Positions 11,599-23,600 of a stretch of 64,000 nucleotides of DNA are shown here, in pieces; position 1 is the first letter of the stretch; each line of letters opens with the position of its first letter. Made by a program: the position numbers and the translations under genes. A model generated the notes under the pieces. It worked only from the letters and a program-made list of their open reading frames with translations. It ran no database searches and had not been told where the DNA came from. The stretch comes from Ricinus communis (taxonomy: Eukaryota > Streptophyta > Magnoliopsida > Malpighiales > Euphorbiaceae): positions 806,001 through 870,000 of the forward strand of contig NC_063257.1 in NCBI RefSeq assembly GCF_019578655.1, read 5' to 3'.

Positions 11599-14500
11599 AT
11601 GGGGACTATTTCGTCAGAGGAGGAATTGGATCAACTTAGGGAGAGGTTTGAGTTTGATAGCTACACTTCAAGTGCTGACGTGAGTGAATCGAAGAGTTCA
11701 AGTAGCTTCTCTTGTCACCATTATGAGCATCAACGCGCTTCCACTTCTTCGCCTCCTTTTCTCGACCGCTTCTTTTCTCCGCCGTCGCTTCCTATAATGC
11801 TGCCAGTAGTTCCTGGCAAGCACGTCATGATGAAAATGGAAGAGAATTTATCTGGTTCGTTTGTTGTTTTTTTTCCTCTTTACTAATTTTAGGCTCAAAT
11901 TAGCACCGAACACTTGTCTTTGGATTCTGTTCCTTTGTTTTTGAGTTCTGTTTGGTAGTTTAAAAATATAAGGAGGTTTATGCAAAATCAGTGTGGATGC
12001 TCGCATTTTTTGGTGTTTAGTCATTGAGTAAATGGATAACTGAACTTGATTGCGGGCATTTATGGCATATAAGCTTTAGACAGCTTTGCGGCTGATCATA
12101 TAAAGTATATTTCATTTTTTATTGAAGCATAAAGAGCTAAAAGCTCAAGGTTGCAAGAATTTCTAGCAACCGAATGAAGCAGAAATTGACATTTTACTCT
12201 TGCAGGTTTTACGATTACAAACTTTAGTTGGTTTATGGAACTTATTTTTCTGGGGTTGCAGATGTTGAAATGATGAAGGAGCGATTTGCTAAGCTTCTGC
12301 TTGGCGAAGACATGTCAGGCGGAGGAAAGGGCGTTTGTACAGCTCTCGCCATCTCCAATGCCATTACCAATTTGTCTGGTTAGTTATTTACCTTCCTTTT
12401 TATTTTGTTTTCGACTTAAATCCAAGAATTTGATAGCTCTTTGTGCTGGATTCATTTGGCTGCCAGAGAAAACATAACATGTCACCTGTTTATTATGTTT
12501 GCTATTTAACGCCACAGAAGCAAAAGGATAGCTAAGATCTCATGTTTTTGTCTGTGTAAATCTGTGCTCATATTGAGGTATATTTGGCAGCTTCTGTCTT
12601 TGGGGAGCTACGGAAGTTAGAGCCACTAGCACCTCAAAAAAAGTCAATGTGGCACCGTGAGATGGATTTGCTTTTATGCGTGAGTGATTCTATAGTAGAG
12701 CTTGTTCCTTCAATGCAAAATCTCCCAGGTGGTGGGACCTTTGAGGTTATGGTGCCCCGACCTCGCTTAGACCTTTTTATGAACCTTCCAGCACTGAAGA
12801 AGCTGGAGACCATGCTGCTTAGCATTCTAGACGGGTTTTGCGATGCTGAGTTTTACTATGTTGATCGTGGGGTCATTGTTGCTGGTGGTAATGAGACTGA
12901 AACATTTTCTTTATCTTCATCTTCTGCAAGACCCTCTATTAGTCGTGAAGAGAAGTGGTGGCTTCCATTTCCTAAAGTACCTCAGAATGGTTTGTCTGAA
13001 GATGCAAGAAAAAGACTGCAACAGTGTAAGGAATGCACAAATCAGATCCTCAAAGTTGCCATGGCAATTAATGGCAGTGTGTTGACTGAGATGGAGATTC
13101 CAAGTGCAATTAATGGCAGTGTGTTGACTGAAATGTTATGCCAACAATGTACAATCGAGGTGCTCTAATTTGTTTTTGGCTTATCAAATATCACTGGGAG
13201 GTTAACACTTTATGGAAAAATGTGGAAACATGTGGCCAAATAACTAACCTTATGTGATTAGCTTGTGTTCAAGAGGTACCTAGGGAGCAGAGGGAAAATA
13301 AAGTTCATACAATAAGCCTTCGTTATTCTTGTGTCTGAAACAGGCATTTTAGGTCTCCTAGTTTCTTGAGGTGAAATTGGTTGATAAAAGCCACAAACAA
13401 TTTGACCAGTTTTCTCTCTGTCTGCGCCTATGCGACAGGTGGGATCTGGGGTCAAATTACAGAAAATGTATAATAGCATTTGCTATATAGCCACAAACCA
13501 GAGGCATTTGTCTGCTCTCTTGATTTAATACTTGTGACAAATACCCTGGTTGAAGGAATATATGATTTATATCATCCATATTATGGAGAGTTTTTAGAAA
13601 TTGCTATTTTTGTTTAACTGGATGAATATGTCTGAAATAGCCAGGTTCGTTGGACAGTTAAATCATACTTTAGCAAAGGCTGCCTGAGTCATGTTCTAGT
13701 TTTATATGCGATGCTGATAATTTATGAATTTTTTCCCTGCATCAGATTTTGCACTGAATTTAGTAAAACTTCTTATTGTGATGGTTATGCCCTAGTGATA
13801 AAAGTTATGATTCTAAGACTGTATTAGCAATTTATCTTTTTCCTCATAAATCTCTACCATTTAATTTCTAATTTTGGTATGCACTGCTAATCTTTCAGAG
13901 TGGAAAAGCTTGTTTGTCTGTCTGAGAACATATATCGTCGCATGACTACCTCTCGGTTCTCTCCAGATTGTCTTCTGGATTACTTAGACCTGTCATCAGA
14001 ATACTCCATACTGGAAATCGCAAACAGGATAGAAGCGGCTGCACACATTTGGAGGAAAAGATACCTAAAAGGTTATAAGGCTCAAGCAAGGGCTCAGAGG
14101 AAGTCAACATGGCGTGGAAGGGTCAAAGGATTTGTTGGTGAAGTAGAAAGAAATAAGCTTCTAGCAAGACGAGCTGAGACCCTCTTGCATAGCCTAAGGT
14201 TGCGTTTCCCTGCTCTCCCACAGACAACTTTGGACAGTTACAAGATCCAATACAACAAGGTAGACTCTATATGTAGAATCATCCTGGCTTCTTTTGCTTG
14301 GCTCCTGATTGTTGAGGGCCTGGTGTTACCATTAAGATCTACCTTTTGCCACACTTGCACGTAATCACCCACATGTGCACATACCTTAAGATTGGATAGC
14401 TAAATGAAGCAAATAAATTAAGATTATCCTTCATTGCAGGACGTAGGGCATGCTATCATCGAGAGCTATTCTAGGGTGATGGAAAGCTTAGCTTATAATA

Positions 14501-14796
14501 TATTGGCAAGGATTGATGATCTCCTATACGTGGATGATGCCACCAAGCAACGTGCTGCAGCAGAGTCAACATCTCTGTATGACCAGGAAAGGCTTGGGGG
14601 CGGTGCTCTTTCAAAGCAAAGACAAATATCACCTAGCCCTTTTTCTTTTCAACACAGTTTTTCTGGCTCTTCATGTCCGCTGTCAAATTTAGACTCTTCT
14701 CATGACAAAATTAGAACCCCTAATGGACATGATTTTACAAAGAAAAGCAATCTAAGAAACTCACCGATTCAGACTCTGCAGAAACTAACCTTCTGA
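11599..14796 (+). CDS. PRONE-domain Rop guanine nucleotide exchange factor, frame broken
   Basis: RopGEFs activate plant ROP GTPases at the plasma membrane through the PRONE domain. Exons as I see them: 11599-11854, 12262-12378, 12591-13159, 13899-14259, 14440-14796. PRONE starts near residue 86 ([20 protein letters not shown]) and includes [62 protein letters not shown] and [18 protein letters not shown], followed by a Ser-rich tail. Two lesions meet at the exon 3/4 junction. A 42-bp unit is repeated in tandem (13064-13105 and from 13106), which displaces the segment that normally follows MEIP. In exon 4 the conserved SGKACL is followed by a doubled TCTG (13917-13924), and the rest of PRONE then reads in the next frame. 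A conventional join gives a stop soon after SGKACL. A cryptic donor at 13135 joined to 13899 would stay open. Pseudogene, allele or assembly error cannot be told apart here. Confidence 0.85.
13064..13135 (+). repeat. 42-bp in-frame tandem duplication inside RopGEF exon 3
   Basis: The unit at 13064-13105 (begins GCAATTAATGGCAGTG) repeats from 13106. The second copy matches for 30 bp with one G-to-A change and diverges after 13135. It duplicates [10 protein letters not shown] in the protein. The length is a multiple of three, so this duplication alone keeps the frame. Confidence 0.95.
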
Positions 14797-17613
14797 TTTT
14801 GATGGGGAAAAAAGAAATCTCCTTTAGTCAACCTCGCTAGCTCAAGATTCCATCTATGTTTCTAATTCAAAATAAAAGAGCTTAATCTACTTTGTGCAAT
14901 TGACAAGTAGCAAAGTTGGTAGACTGGAGGAACAGTGTTGTATATCGTTCCTTCACTCTTGCAAGGAATAAACACATCTTCGTTCATCTTAATATAGCTG
15001 TAACAAACACATCTTCGTTCATGTTTTTTTGTTTTTCTTTTTCTGGAGGGTGGTAAGGATCTTCAGTAGAATAACTTCTTTTGTTTGGTTAATAGTAGTG
15101 TGACTTCTTGGAGGCCTCGTACTTGTAATTTACTGGGAATGTAGTGCTTTATTACCTGGGTGGCCCATAACTTCAAACAAGAATATAGTGCCTTTTTGGT
15201 CTTGAAGGTTAAGTTCCATAGATAAAGATTACTTCTGTTAACTTAAAAATTGCTCTTATCTCTAATGCTTTTAACAGCTGGTGGGCGCATTAAAGTTGCT
15301 TAAACCATTATAAGCCTTGCTACTCATTCTCATTGCATCTCTCTTTGGATAAATAGGTTCCAAACAAATAGCCAAGTCAAATTTGCAACGGAGATAAAAC
15401 ACTAACGAAATTTTCTGTTTTCTTCTAACATACTGCGGCAAATAAGCAAGATCAAGAGAGGGGATTTTTCTTTTCAGGCTCTCGGCTTACTTTCTTCTTT
15501 TCTTTAATTATTTCATAACTAATTACTGCAAGGTCTGAATTAAATGGTTGAGGAAAGCCATTTGGGTTCCCAAGTTAGGTTCGTCAGAATATCCCCTGGA
15601 GTGTTAGATTAGGCTGCGACTTAACTAAAGTCAGTCTTTGCCTGTAATCGTACCATTAGTGAATTATTACATGTCGCATATTTCATAAACTCATAATCAT
15701 GGGTGAAACTATACTGTAAATAGAGTGGATTCTTTCTCTTTTCGAACAATGCATGAATTCTTTCATTCTGAGGTAATAGTGTTTTTTTTCCCCCATTTGA
15801 GCTAAAATGGGCTCTTCTTGAAGGCCAGCAGCATGTTACATTATAAGATTTTCAAGTTACGGAACTTAAGGGGCTTACAGAAATTTCAACTTTCAATAAA
15901 TGTGATCCGGCATTAATGTTGTTTGGCCCATTGCAATGCAAGAACCCAACATAAGAACCTTACAAGTGTTATTATTGATTAACCGGGTTTTAATTACATT
16001 TCAAAGTCATAATCTCATATAATGGTGAAGCCTGAAAAAATTTCATTATTACAGAGGCAAACCTCATCAATAAATTCTGTTAGCTTTGAAAACACAATAA
16101 TGGTTCCTTTCGAGAAGAAGAAAGAGGTGCCCACACTCTCTTTAACACCATATGGTCCCCAATGGAATCATTAGCAACATCCACTTTATTTACCCTTTTC
16201 CTCTGAATCGTACCCATGACTAAATTCAAAACCCATTTGACCCAAAAGGAATGGAAGAATCATACACTAAATTTTAGTGACCAGAGAGAAGGTAAAAGAA
16301 CAAAAAAGAAAAAGAAAGGCAAAACAGCTTAAAAATCTACTTAGCATGAAAGTGACTTTTGAGAAGAGCCACCAAGGTATATTAAAAAGTTTAAACTCCC
16401 CCCCTCTGCCTATCCCTACCCCTACCCCTCTCCCCACCAACAAATCGTCTCTCTCCAATCGCTTTTACACAGCGTGGATACCACGATCCAATCACATACT
16501 AATTCCTAGTCAAGGGAGGCAGAATATGACATGCATCCTCTACTACAGAGGTGGTGTGGGTTTTGTTGTTCTACATCAGTTAAAAAAGCAGTGTCAGTCT
16601 TCAATCATGAGGCTACGTATAATATGAGAGCTGCGTAGAAACTAGAAACGTATACAGATAGATAGGTCTGCCCTAAAATTGAAGGACTCCCTCCATGCCT
16701 GCCCTACAATTATTACATTAAAACTAGTAATTTGAACAACCGTGGCAGACATGCATGAAGCCATGAACATCCAAAATCTCCACCTTTAATTTTGATCTAG
16801 TAATTAATCTTTACCATTTTTTTTGTATATACAGATGGAAGAGAGAACATGAACATGATTACAAGTTAACAGCTTCAATCAAAAGGAACCCTTCTAATGG
16901 AACCATGGTAGTTGGTATAATCTCTCTTACATGCCATGGTAGTTGGTATAATCTATCTTACATGTTCTCCTTGTGGAGCAATTTCACTCCATGAATTTGT
17001 ACCTTCAATCTCGAGCCCTAATTCCCTAGCTTAAAGGGATTTTGTTATTGGAAAAGAAAAGACTACTTAAAACCCTAGATCAGAAGCGATATACACGAAG
17101 TATAAAAGAAAATCATCATACGAGCAGCACCTGAGGAAATAAAAGGAAACAAACAAGAAAACCCAGAATAGGGAAAAGAGAATGGTAAAAAGAAAAAAAA
17201 AAAAGAGTAAGCTTTACCAACTGAACGCAAACATAACATGAAGATCTATAGAAACGAGACTTGTGCATGATGCTTGCTTATAAGAATCATCCTGTGCATA
17301 ATCAATCCAAACTACAGCTGCTAGAAAAAAAGTATACCTTAAACATGTGTTTCTTTTTTCATTTTGTCTAATTTTATTATTTTCCACTTCTTGCCATGAG
17401 CATGAGGGCAACAAACTACTACTGTCTACTGTGTGATCCTAATAAAGCAAGAAATCTATATCATAAAAAATTGAAGTGTACAGAAACTGTTGAAGATAAT
17501 CATGGGCGTTATCAAGCTCTTTACCTTGATCTTCCTTGCAGAATAGGAAAACAAAAAATAAAAGGAGGAGACAAGTGAAGGATAAATCACGAGGGTTTTA
17601 CAAAGAGAGACCA
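14797..17613. other. Intergenic, 3' of RopGEF and 3' of MIR394
   Basis: No conserved coding sequence. The left part is the RopGEF 3' UTR, with a short direct repeat near 14969-15024 (AACACATCTTCGTTCAT twice). The right part, read on the minus strand, is downstream of the MIR394 hairpin and may belong to its primary transcript. Confidence 0.5.
16903..16964. repeat. 31-bp tandem duplication
   Basis: Two adjacent copies of a 31-bp unit starting CCATGGTAGTTGGTATAATC (16903-16933 and 16934-16964) that differ at one or two positions. It lies about 650 bp on the 3' side of the MIR394 hairpin. No function is evident. Confidence 0.9.
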
Positions 17614-17740
17614 ACAGAGCTCAGTTGGCAGTATGCCCACCTCCATATAAATATGTAAATATGCATATATGACAGGGAAAATAAAAGAGAGAAATTGTTC
17701 TATTGATAAAGGAGGTGGACAGAATGCCAATAAGCTCTGT
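17614..17740 (-). ncRNA. MIR394: MIR394 precursor hairpin
   Basis: Read on the minus strand, the 5' arm holds TTGGCATTCTGTCCACCTCC, identical to mature miR394 of other plants (17730-17711). The 3' arm holds AGGTGGGCATACTGCCAACTG (17642-17622), the known form of miR394*. The arms pair across about 30 nt, from ACAGAGCTTATTGGC to its partner ending in GAGCTCTGT, with an AT-rich loop of about 70 nt. In plants miR394 represses the F-box gene LCR and takes part in shoot meristem and leaf patterning. The position between AMY2 and POP matches the Arabidopsis MIR394 loci as I recall them. The primary transcript would start to the right of 17740. Confidence 0.96.
17711..17730 (-). ncRNA. miR394: Mature miR394
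   Basis: Twenty nucleotides on the 5' arm of the minus-strand hairpin, an exact match to the conserved plant miR394. The star strand pairs from 17622-17642 with the usual 2-nt offset and a few mismatches (CATTCTG against CATACTG). Confidence 0.96.
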
Positions 17741-18109
17741 AAGAAACCCTTTGTTAGACCCACATGAAAGCTGAAACCATGTCCCTATTGTATTCACCAT
17801 ACGAACAGATAGGTAGATAGAGCGGATAGAGAAGAAAGTGAATATAGCAAATCTGAAGAAGAATATGAAAAGACGAGGGCAGATGGGTTTATTTAAGATG
17901 CGAGGATGGTACAAAGGTAGCACAGTAAATAAGAGAGAGAAATGGACGGTTGAGGTTGAGGTTGAGGTGATGGGTGTAATTAATTGAAAGAAAAAAGGGA
18001 AGAGAAGAAATGGCTTCATCAGACCCAAAAAGACAAAGAGATAAATAAATAATATTAATAATAATAAAATCCAAAAGATTGGATGGTTCATTCTTTCTGC
18101 AATATAGGG

Positions 18110-18117
18110 TTTATATA
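18110..18117 (-). promoter_or_regulatory. Candidate TATA box for pri-MIR394
   Basis: TATATAAA on the minus strand, about 370 bp upstream of the hairpin base and followed by AC-rich sequence. It is the best-placed TATA match that I noticed, but AT-rich DNA gives such matches by chance and the start site is unknown. Confidence 0.3.
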
Positions 18118-20487
18118 TTTAGAAGGATCAAATGATCATCATAGTTATTCTTGCCCTTTGCCCTCGTTCTTGATGATAACTAAAAGGAAAAAAGAAAAAA
18201 GAAGAAGAAAAGCCCTATCTCTCTTCAGTCTTTTCTTGCGTTTCTTTTCTTTTCCCTCGTTTATGATGCCAAAAATTCACACACAATTGCACGCATCTAA
18301 TCTCTATCTGAAACTGCAACAGAAAGTTGGGGTTAAGCATATATAAAGAGAAACTAATTTGGTCTTTGTTTACAACCCCCAAATGATGACAAAACAAGAC
18401 CCGAAATTCATCATCAGTTTCAGATTAAAAAGTAGCTTTCTTTCTTTTGTTTTAATTAGGAGGAGAGGCCTCTGCCTCAAGTTTCTTTCTTCTTCTTGTT
18501 GTTTTTCTTCTCCTTTAAACTCCTTTTCAGATGCTACCGACCGCTCCACCTTGTCAATAGTAATGCATAGAGCTGTGAAGGGTCCATCTAACGTTATCAA
18601 TATGTACCTCTCGATGATTGGTTGTAGGGTACAGATGAATTGTCCATAGCCGTTTGATTACAATTTAATGTTCTAAACTCTTTCTTCTGAAGTTATAGAG
18701 GCGAGCTATTTACTTTTAAGTTAAAATTATTTTCAACTATGATAATGTAAACTCACTAGTTCAAATTTCAATTAATTTAAAACAAAACTATATCAAACAA
18801 TACAGTTTTAACAATGATCTTAGCATGGCACAACAAAGCTATAAATTCATCTTAACATCCAATTTAGCTCTAAACTATTTTTGGAGATTCAATCTATTCT
18901 AGAACCACCTTCTAACCCTTTTTTCCTTTAATCTCTTAATGTAATAGTTTATTAACTCTAGTTTGATATAAAACACTCTCAATTCACAATAAAATTTCAC
19001 CGATATTTACCTTATACAATTAAAAATTTATCAATATATTGTGATTATTCAAACACTAATATTTAGATTGATTGAAAAAACAATGTCTTCCTTCAAAACC
19101 ACTGTAAAACTTCTATCTTTGAAAATTCAAGTTAGGATGAGCCATTTAAAATCTAATAGAACATGGTCATCACAGCTTTTAGCTAAAAGTTTTCAGGTAA
19201 ATTGGGTTAAAAAGTTGATTTTGAAGTGAATTGTACCTTGAAAAATAATTCAAATACCAAATTAACCCTTAATCCTATAAGCCGATGAGAATGAGTTGAC
19301 ATGTATCAATCCATTGTCTAAGTGAGAAAAATAGAACAATGTATGGTTTATGTTCCAGTATTTGTTGTCTTTTCAAGATTCTGAGACAAAGTCATATAAT
19401 TTTAAGCATGAAATGATGTTAAATGGGCAAACTTCTTACCATATATTATGCCATTAATGTTCATATATATTAATGATCCTTGTCACGTTGCTAGCTAACA
19501 GCAAAATAGCTCATTATGCCAGCGTGGAATTAGCTAAGGCCTTTGTTGACTTGATACCTAGCAATTAAGTCGAGTGAAGTTACGCATTCATCAATTGCTA
19601 ATGGACTTTGTTCTCTTGTCAGCTAACTCAAAACATCAAAGTGCTCATAATGCCATCATGGATTGTTGACTTCATATAATATTTTTATAAATAATATATT
19701 ATTTTATAAAATATACTGGATTGATGAATGCATATCTTAAGATTAAAAATATATATTTTAAGTTTTATTGCTATATATTTATGCAATTGTTTAACATAAT
19801 CCAATCACAGCAAAAATTCAATTTGAGTTAACATTTTGAATTAGGAAAAAAGATTAATGCAAGTAATCATCCAGCAAAAGAATAATGGAGCAGCTTAGAG
19901 AGAGAGAGGAGGACCCACTGGTCTTCCATTGTTGGTCCTACTATAACACCACTAATGTAATGAGTGGAATCCTAGGTACATTCTTTCTTCCAACTGCACA
20001 CAGAATTTCTTCATCAAAAAATTTCAAAAACGTTTCTTCTGACCTAAATTACCCAAAGTTAACAATGCAATTGAAAGGCAAAAGTTAGTAACAAGAGAGG
20101 TCAATCTTCTCCAATTATAACACATATTTGATCTCTAAACTCTTGTATTTCTCTGCAGTGATTTCTTTCTATATTTGAATGCATTGTCACGGGTAAGGGA
20201 AAAAGAAGAAAGAAAAATAAATTACAAAGTATTGTCATCGCAGAAGGAAATATGAAAGAGAAACGAGATCTTCCCTTTTTGTCGATTGATACGTTATTGT
20301 AGATTGTGCGAGTGGCCTGGTGTTGTTTATTTTTTAAGAGAACAAACTTCCACAAATACTTATTACAGATACGTGGGGGGGGATTGTGGAAAATGGTATT
20401 AATAATATTTATTGGTTGGAAACTACCACCAACCGTACCTCATTAATTCGTTACAGTTCAAAAGTTTGAATATACAAATGAAAACGA

Positions 20488-20520
20488 AGAAGAAGAAGAA
20501 GAAGAAGAAGAAGAAGAAGA
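20488..20520. repeat. (GAA)n microsatellite
   Basis: About eleven perfect GAA units in intergenic DNA, likely polymorphic. Confidence 0.9.
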
Positions 20521-20663
20521 GATACCAGGATTTCTTCCCACGTAGAAGTTACAGACTGAAATTGACAAGCTAGCTATCTATATCTGCTGAGTTGGTGTCA
20601 GATCATGATTGAATCATTGGAACAGTCAATATTTTTAAGATTAATAACTCTGCTCTTGTAACT

Positions 20664-20666
20664 TGA

Positions 20667-20697
<31 letters not shown>
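20664..20697. repeat. (ATT)n microsatellite
   Basis: About eleven perfect ATT units in intergenic DNA, likely polymorphic. Confidence 0.9.
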
Positions 20698-20699
<2 letters not shown>

Positions 20700-23600
20700 T
20701 ACACCTGGTAACTTGTTTAGTTTGATAAATTATACTACTCCATTAGTAGTTGGTACACGAAAGCTTCACGCTCATTTAAACCCAATTAATACATTTCCCC
20801 CGTTTGATTTTTATCCGAAACAATCCAAAATTCAATCGTCTTTTTCTTCTTCTTTTTTCTTTTAATCTTTTTGTTTCAATGTTTCTTTTTTTCTTTTGCA
20901 ATTCTTTTATCTGAATTTTAGAAATTTCTTTTAACAAACAAGTTTATTTTATACTTTCTCTAAAATAAATTTAACAAAATAAATATTTAATACTAAAATT
21001 TTAAATTTATTTTTAGCACTACTCAATAATTGAAAACAAACCTTTAAAAGGTACAATACTAATTTGGTTGAATTGCTACTGAACCCTCATTCACTTCTCG
21101 CTGTAATTATTCATATATTTGTTACTTTTTTTGTTTTTATCATTTTCACATTCTATCGTAAAATAAATTCAGACGCATCTAAAAGAAAGTCAAATAATTC
21201 TGAAGCAAAACGCTGCGTAAAGGCTAAAGAAATTTTCTGAAGCAAACCCTAGATCTCAGGCATCTAAAAGAAACTGCAGATCTCTTTACATTTTAAGAAG
21301 TTTTCAAGTGCGATCTCATATACTTACTGAAACAAAAAGAAAAACACTTTAATAATCTTTTTTTTTTGGTGAATTAATAGGCATTTTTTAAATATTAGCT
21401 TAATAATTCAAAAATTATGTAACTCTCTCATACAAATTTCTATACCTAACATCGCTATTCTACATCGAAAGTTCATTCGAAGTACCAAAAGAAAACGCAT
21501 TTTCACTTTTTACAAGTGTTCCTATTTGTTTTGGATTGAGAGAATGAAAAGGGAGGGATGAACTTGAATGTGTGTGTGGCTCTATGTTTTTGAATGAAAC
21601 TAGACTGAGGCATATGAAGGAAATCTCTAATAGTCGCAAGATTTTACAAGTTAGATGGATCGATACGGAACCAACGGTCACATTTAAAATGTAAGTCTCA
21701 ATGAATGTAGTATTTCATTACAGGCAGACAAAAGGGTTAAAGCCATTTCCTCTAATAGATATTTGGAGTAAATGAGATCTTCCCAATAGAGATGGCTAGA
21801 TCTTAAAAAGGCGAATTTCTCTGACAAATATGATACTGGTGGTTCCAACTTAGAAATGCACCTACGAGTTTCATCTATCCGACGTCATGGTAGATTTACA
21901 TGAACCCATTTCTTTTGTCACATCGAATTATTATTACTATATTAACATATATAGACGGGAGTAATGAAACTGTGATCTTATCTTATTGTATTCTTCACAA
22001 TTTACTCCTCTATTAAATAATTCATTAGACATGACATGGAAGCTCAGAGTCTCATAAAATTTTAGGTTCAAGTCACAGCACTGTCTTCTCTCACATTAGA
22101 AGAAAAAACTAACGAAAGAGATGAACGTTGATAGGTGACTGGCAAATTTAGGGTCAACAATGTATACGATGGATTACTAATTGTCATTTTTAAAAAGGGT
22201 CCAATTGTAAGAGTATAGATTAAGAAGGTAAATTCCAGGAGAAGCAAAAGCAACTCTTTTCCAATTTATTATTTCCAGTTTAATGGCAAAATCTAGGCTT
22301 TGATAAAAGTTCATGCGCTTTGTTCCCTTGCTGCACTTTGTGCAATTTCAGGTGCAGCTTTTATCCTCTACCTATCTGTATGACTTTTATTTCCTTTTCA
22401 GAAAGCTTATAGAAGGATGATGGGTGCAATTGTGGGGACTAATTCTTATTTTCCTTTTTCAAATTAGTGGAAGTCCAAGGTAATAATCAACGTACGTAAC
22501 AAACAAAAAAAAGACATAAAAAGAAAACCACAAACAGTACTTCATGTTTAATTTCAAAATTAGTAAACTTCTAATATATATTTTTTTTAAATGTTTTGTG
22601 GGTAGTTCCACAATTAAAATAAAAAACAACACATTGTTACATGAAGATTTGGTTGACTAACAAGAGGTTGAATTCAAAATCTAGTCAAGGAGTGAAAGGG
22701 GTACAAATGGGAGAGAGAGAGACTTTTTGCATATATTTGCAGAGCTCGATGCATGGAAATCCACTCTTTTTCATGATTAGGAGCTATGGGGAGGGCGGTT
22801 TCAAGTGGATATGCTCTCACGTAGGTAATTGCTTCGAAAGCTCAACAATATGTTTGTATGTAATTAATTAGATTTTCTGCTTTCATTAATTTATTTAAAG
22901 TAAAAAACTTGCCAATCATGCTTGTTGGTGTTGTCTACAGGGACAGAATCACCATCATTAGTTAAACTTTGGCATTTTGATGAGTTTGTGCTGTGTCTCT
23001 TCTCTTTTCTTTTTCCCTTAAGATTCTTAACCCAAGTTTCTCCTCATATGTTTAATGTAATAGCATGATTTTGACTACTAATTGCTGTGCTTGCTACAGG
23101 TCTATGCTGGTTGACTTGTGAAGAGTAGCAAGAGCTTTCTAGGTTAAAAGTCTACAATGCTTCTTTTTCCTTTTCCTTTTTTTTTTTTTTTCTTTTTTAT
23201 TGAAACACAATTTGGTAAACTAGTTAGCTAGCTATACAGTAGTAACTTGTACTGCAAAGCTCCATCTAAATATTAATTGCTGCCTGGACTTTCACTTTTG
23301 GAGAATAGTAACTAGTAATTCATTATTCACCTTTTAAGAAAAGTGGTTTTGGTTTACATAAATTCTTTTCTGCTACGACTGTATCAAAACACATTAATCA
23401 GTTTGTGCAAACTTATGCTATACTGTTATATTCCCCTTTTGCTTTTTCATTTTTCCACTTAATTCTCATGGTTGATTCAAATTTGAAAACACTGTTAATA
23501 AAATGAACATGTAGCTGTGTTTGGACCTTCATGGGCTCTCAAAAGGGTAAAATTCCATTAGAATGTGTAGGGAAAAACTTCAAGTTATAAAATTATTAAA

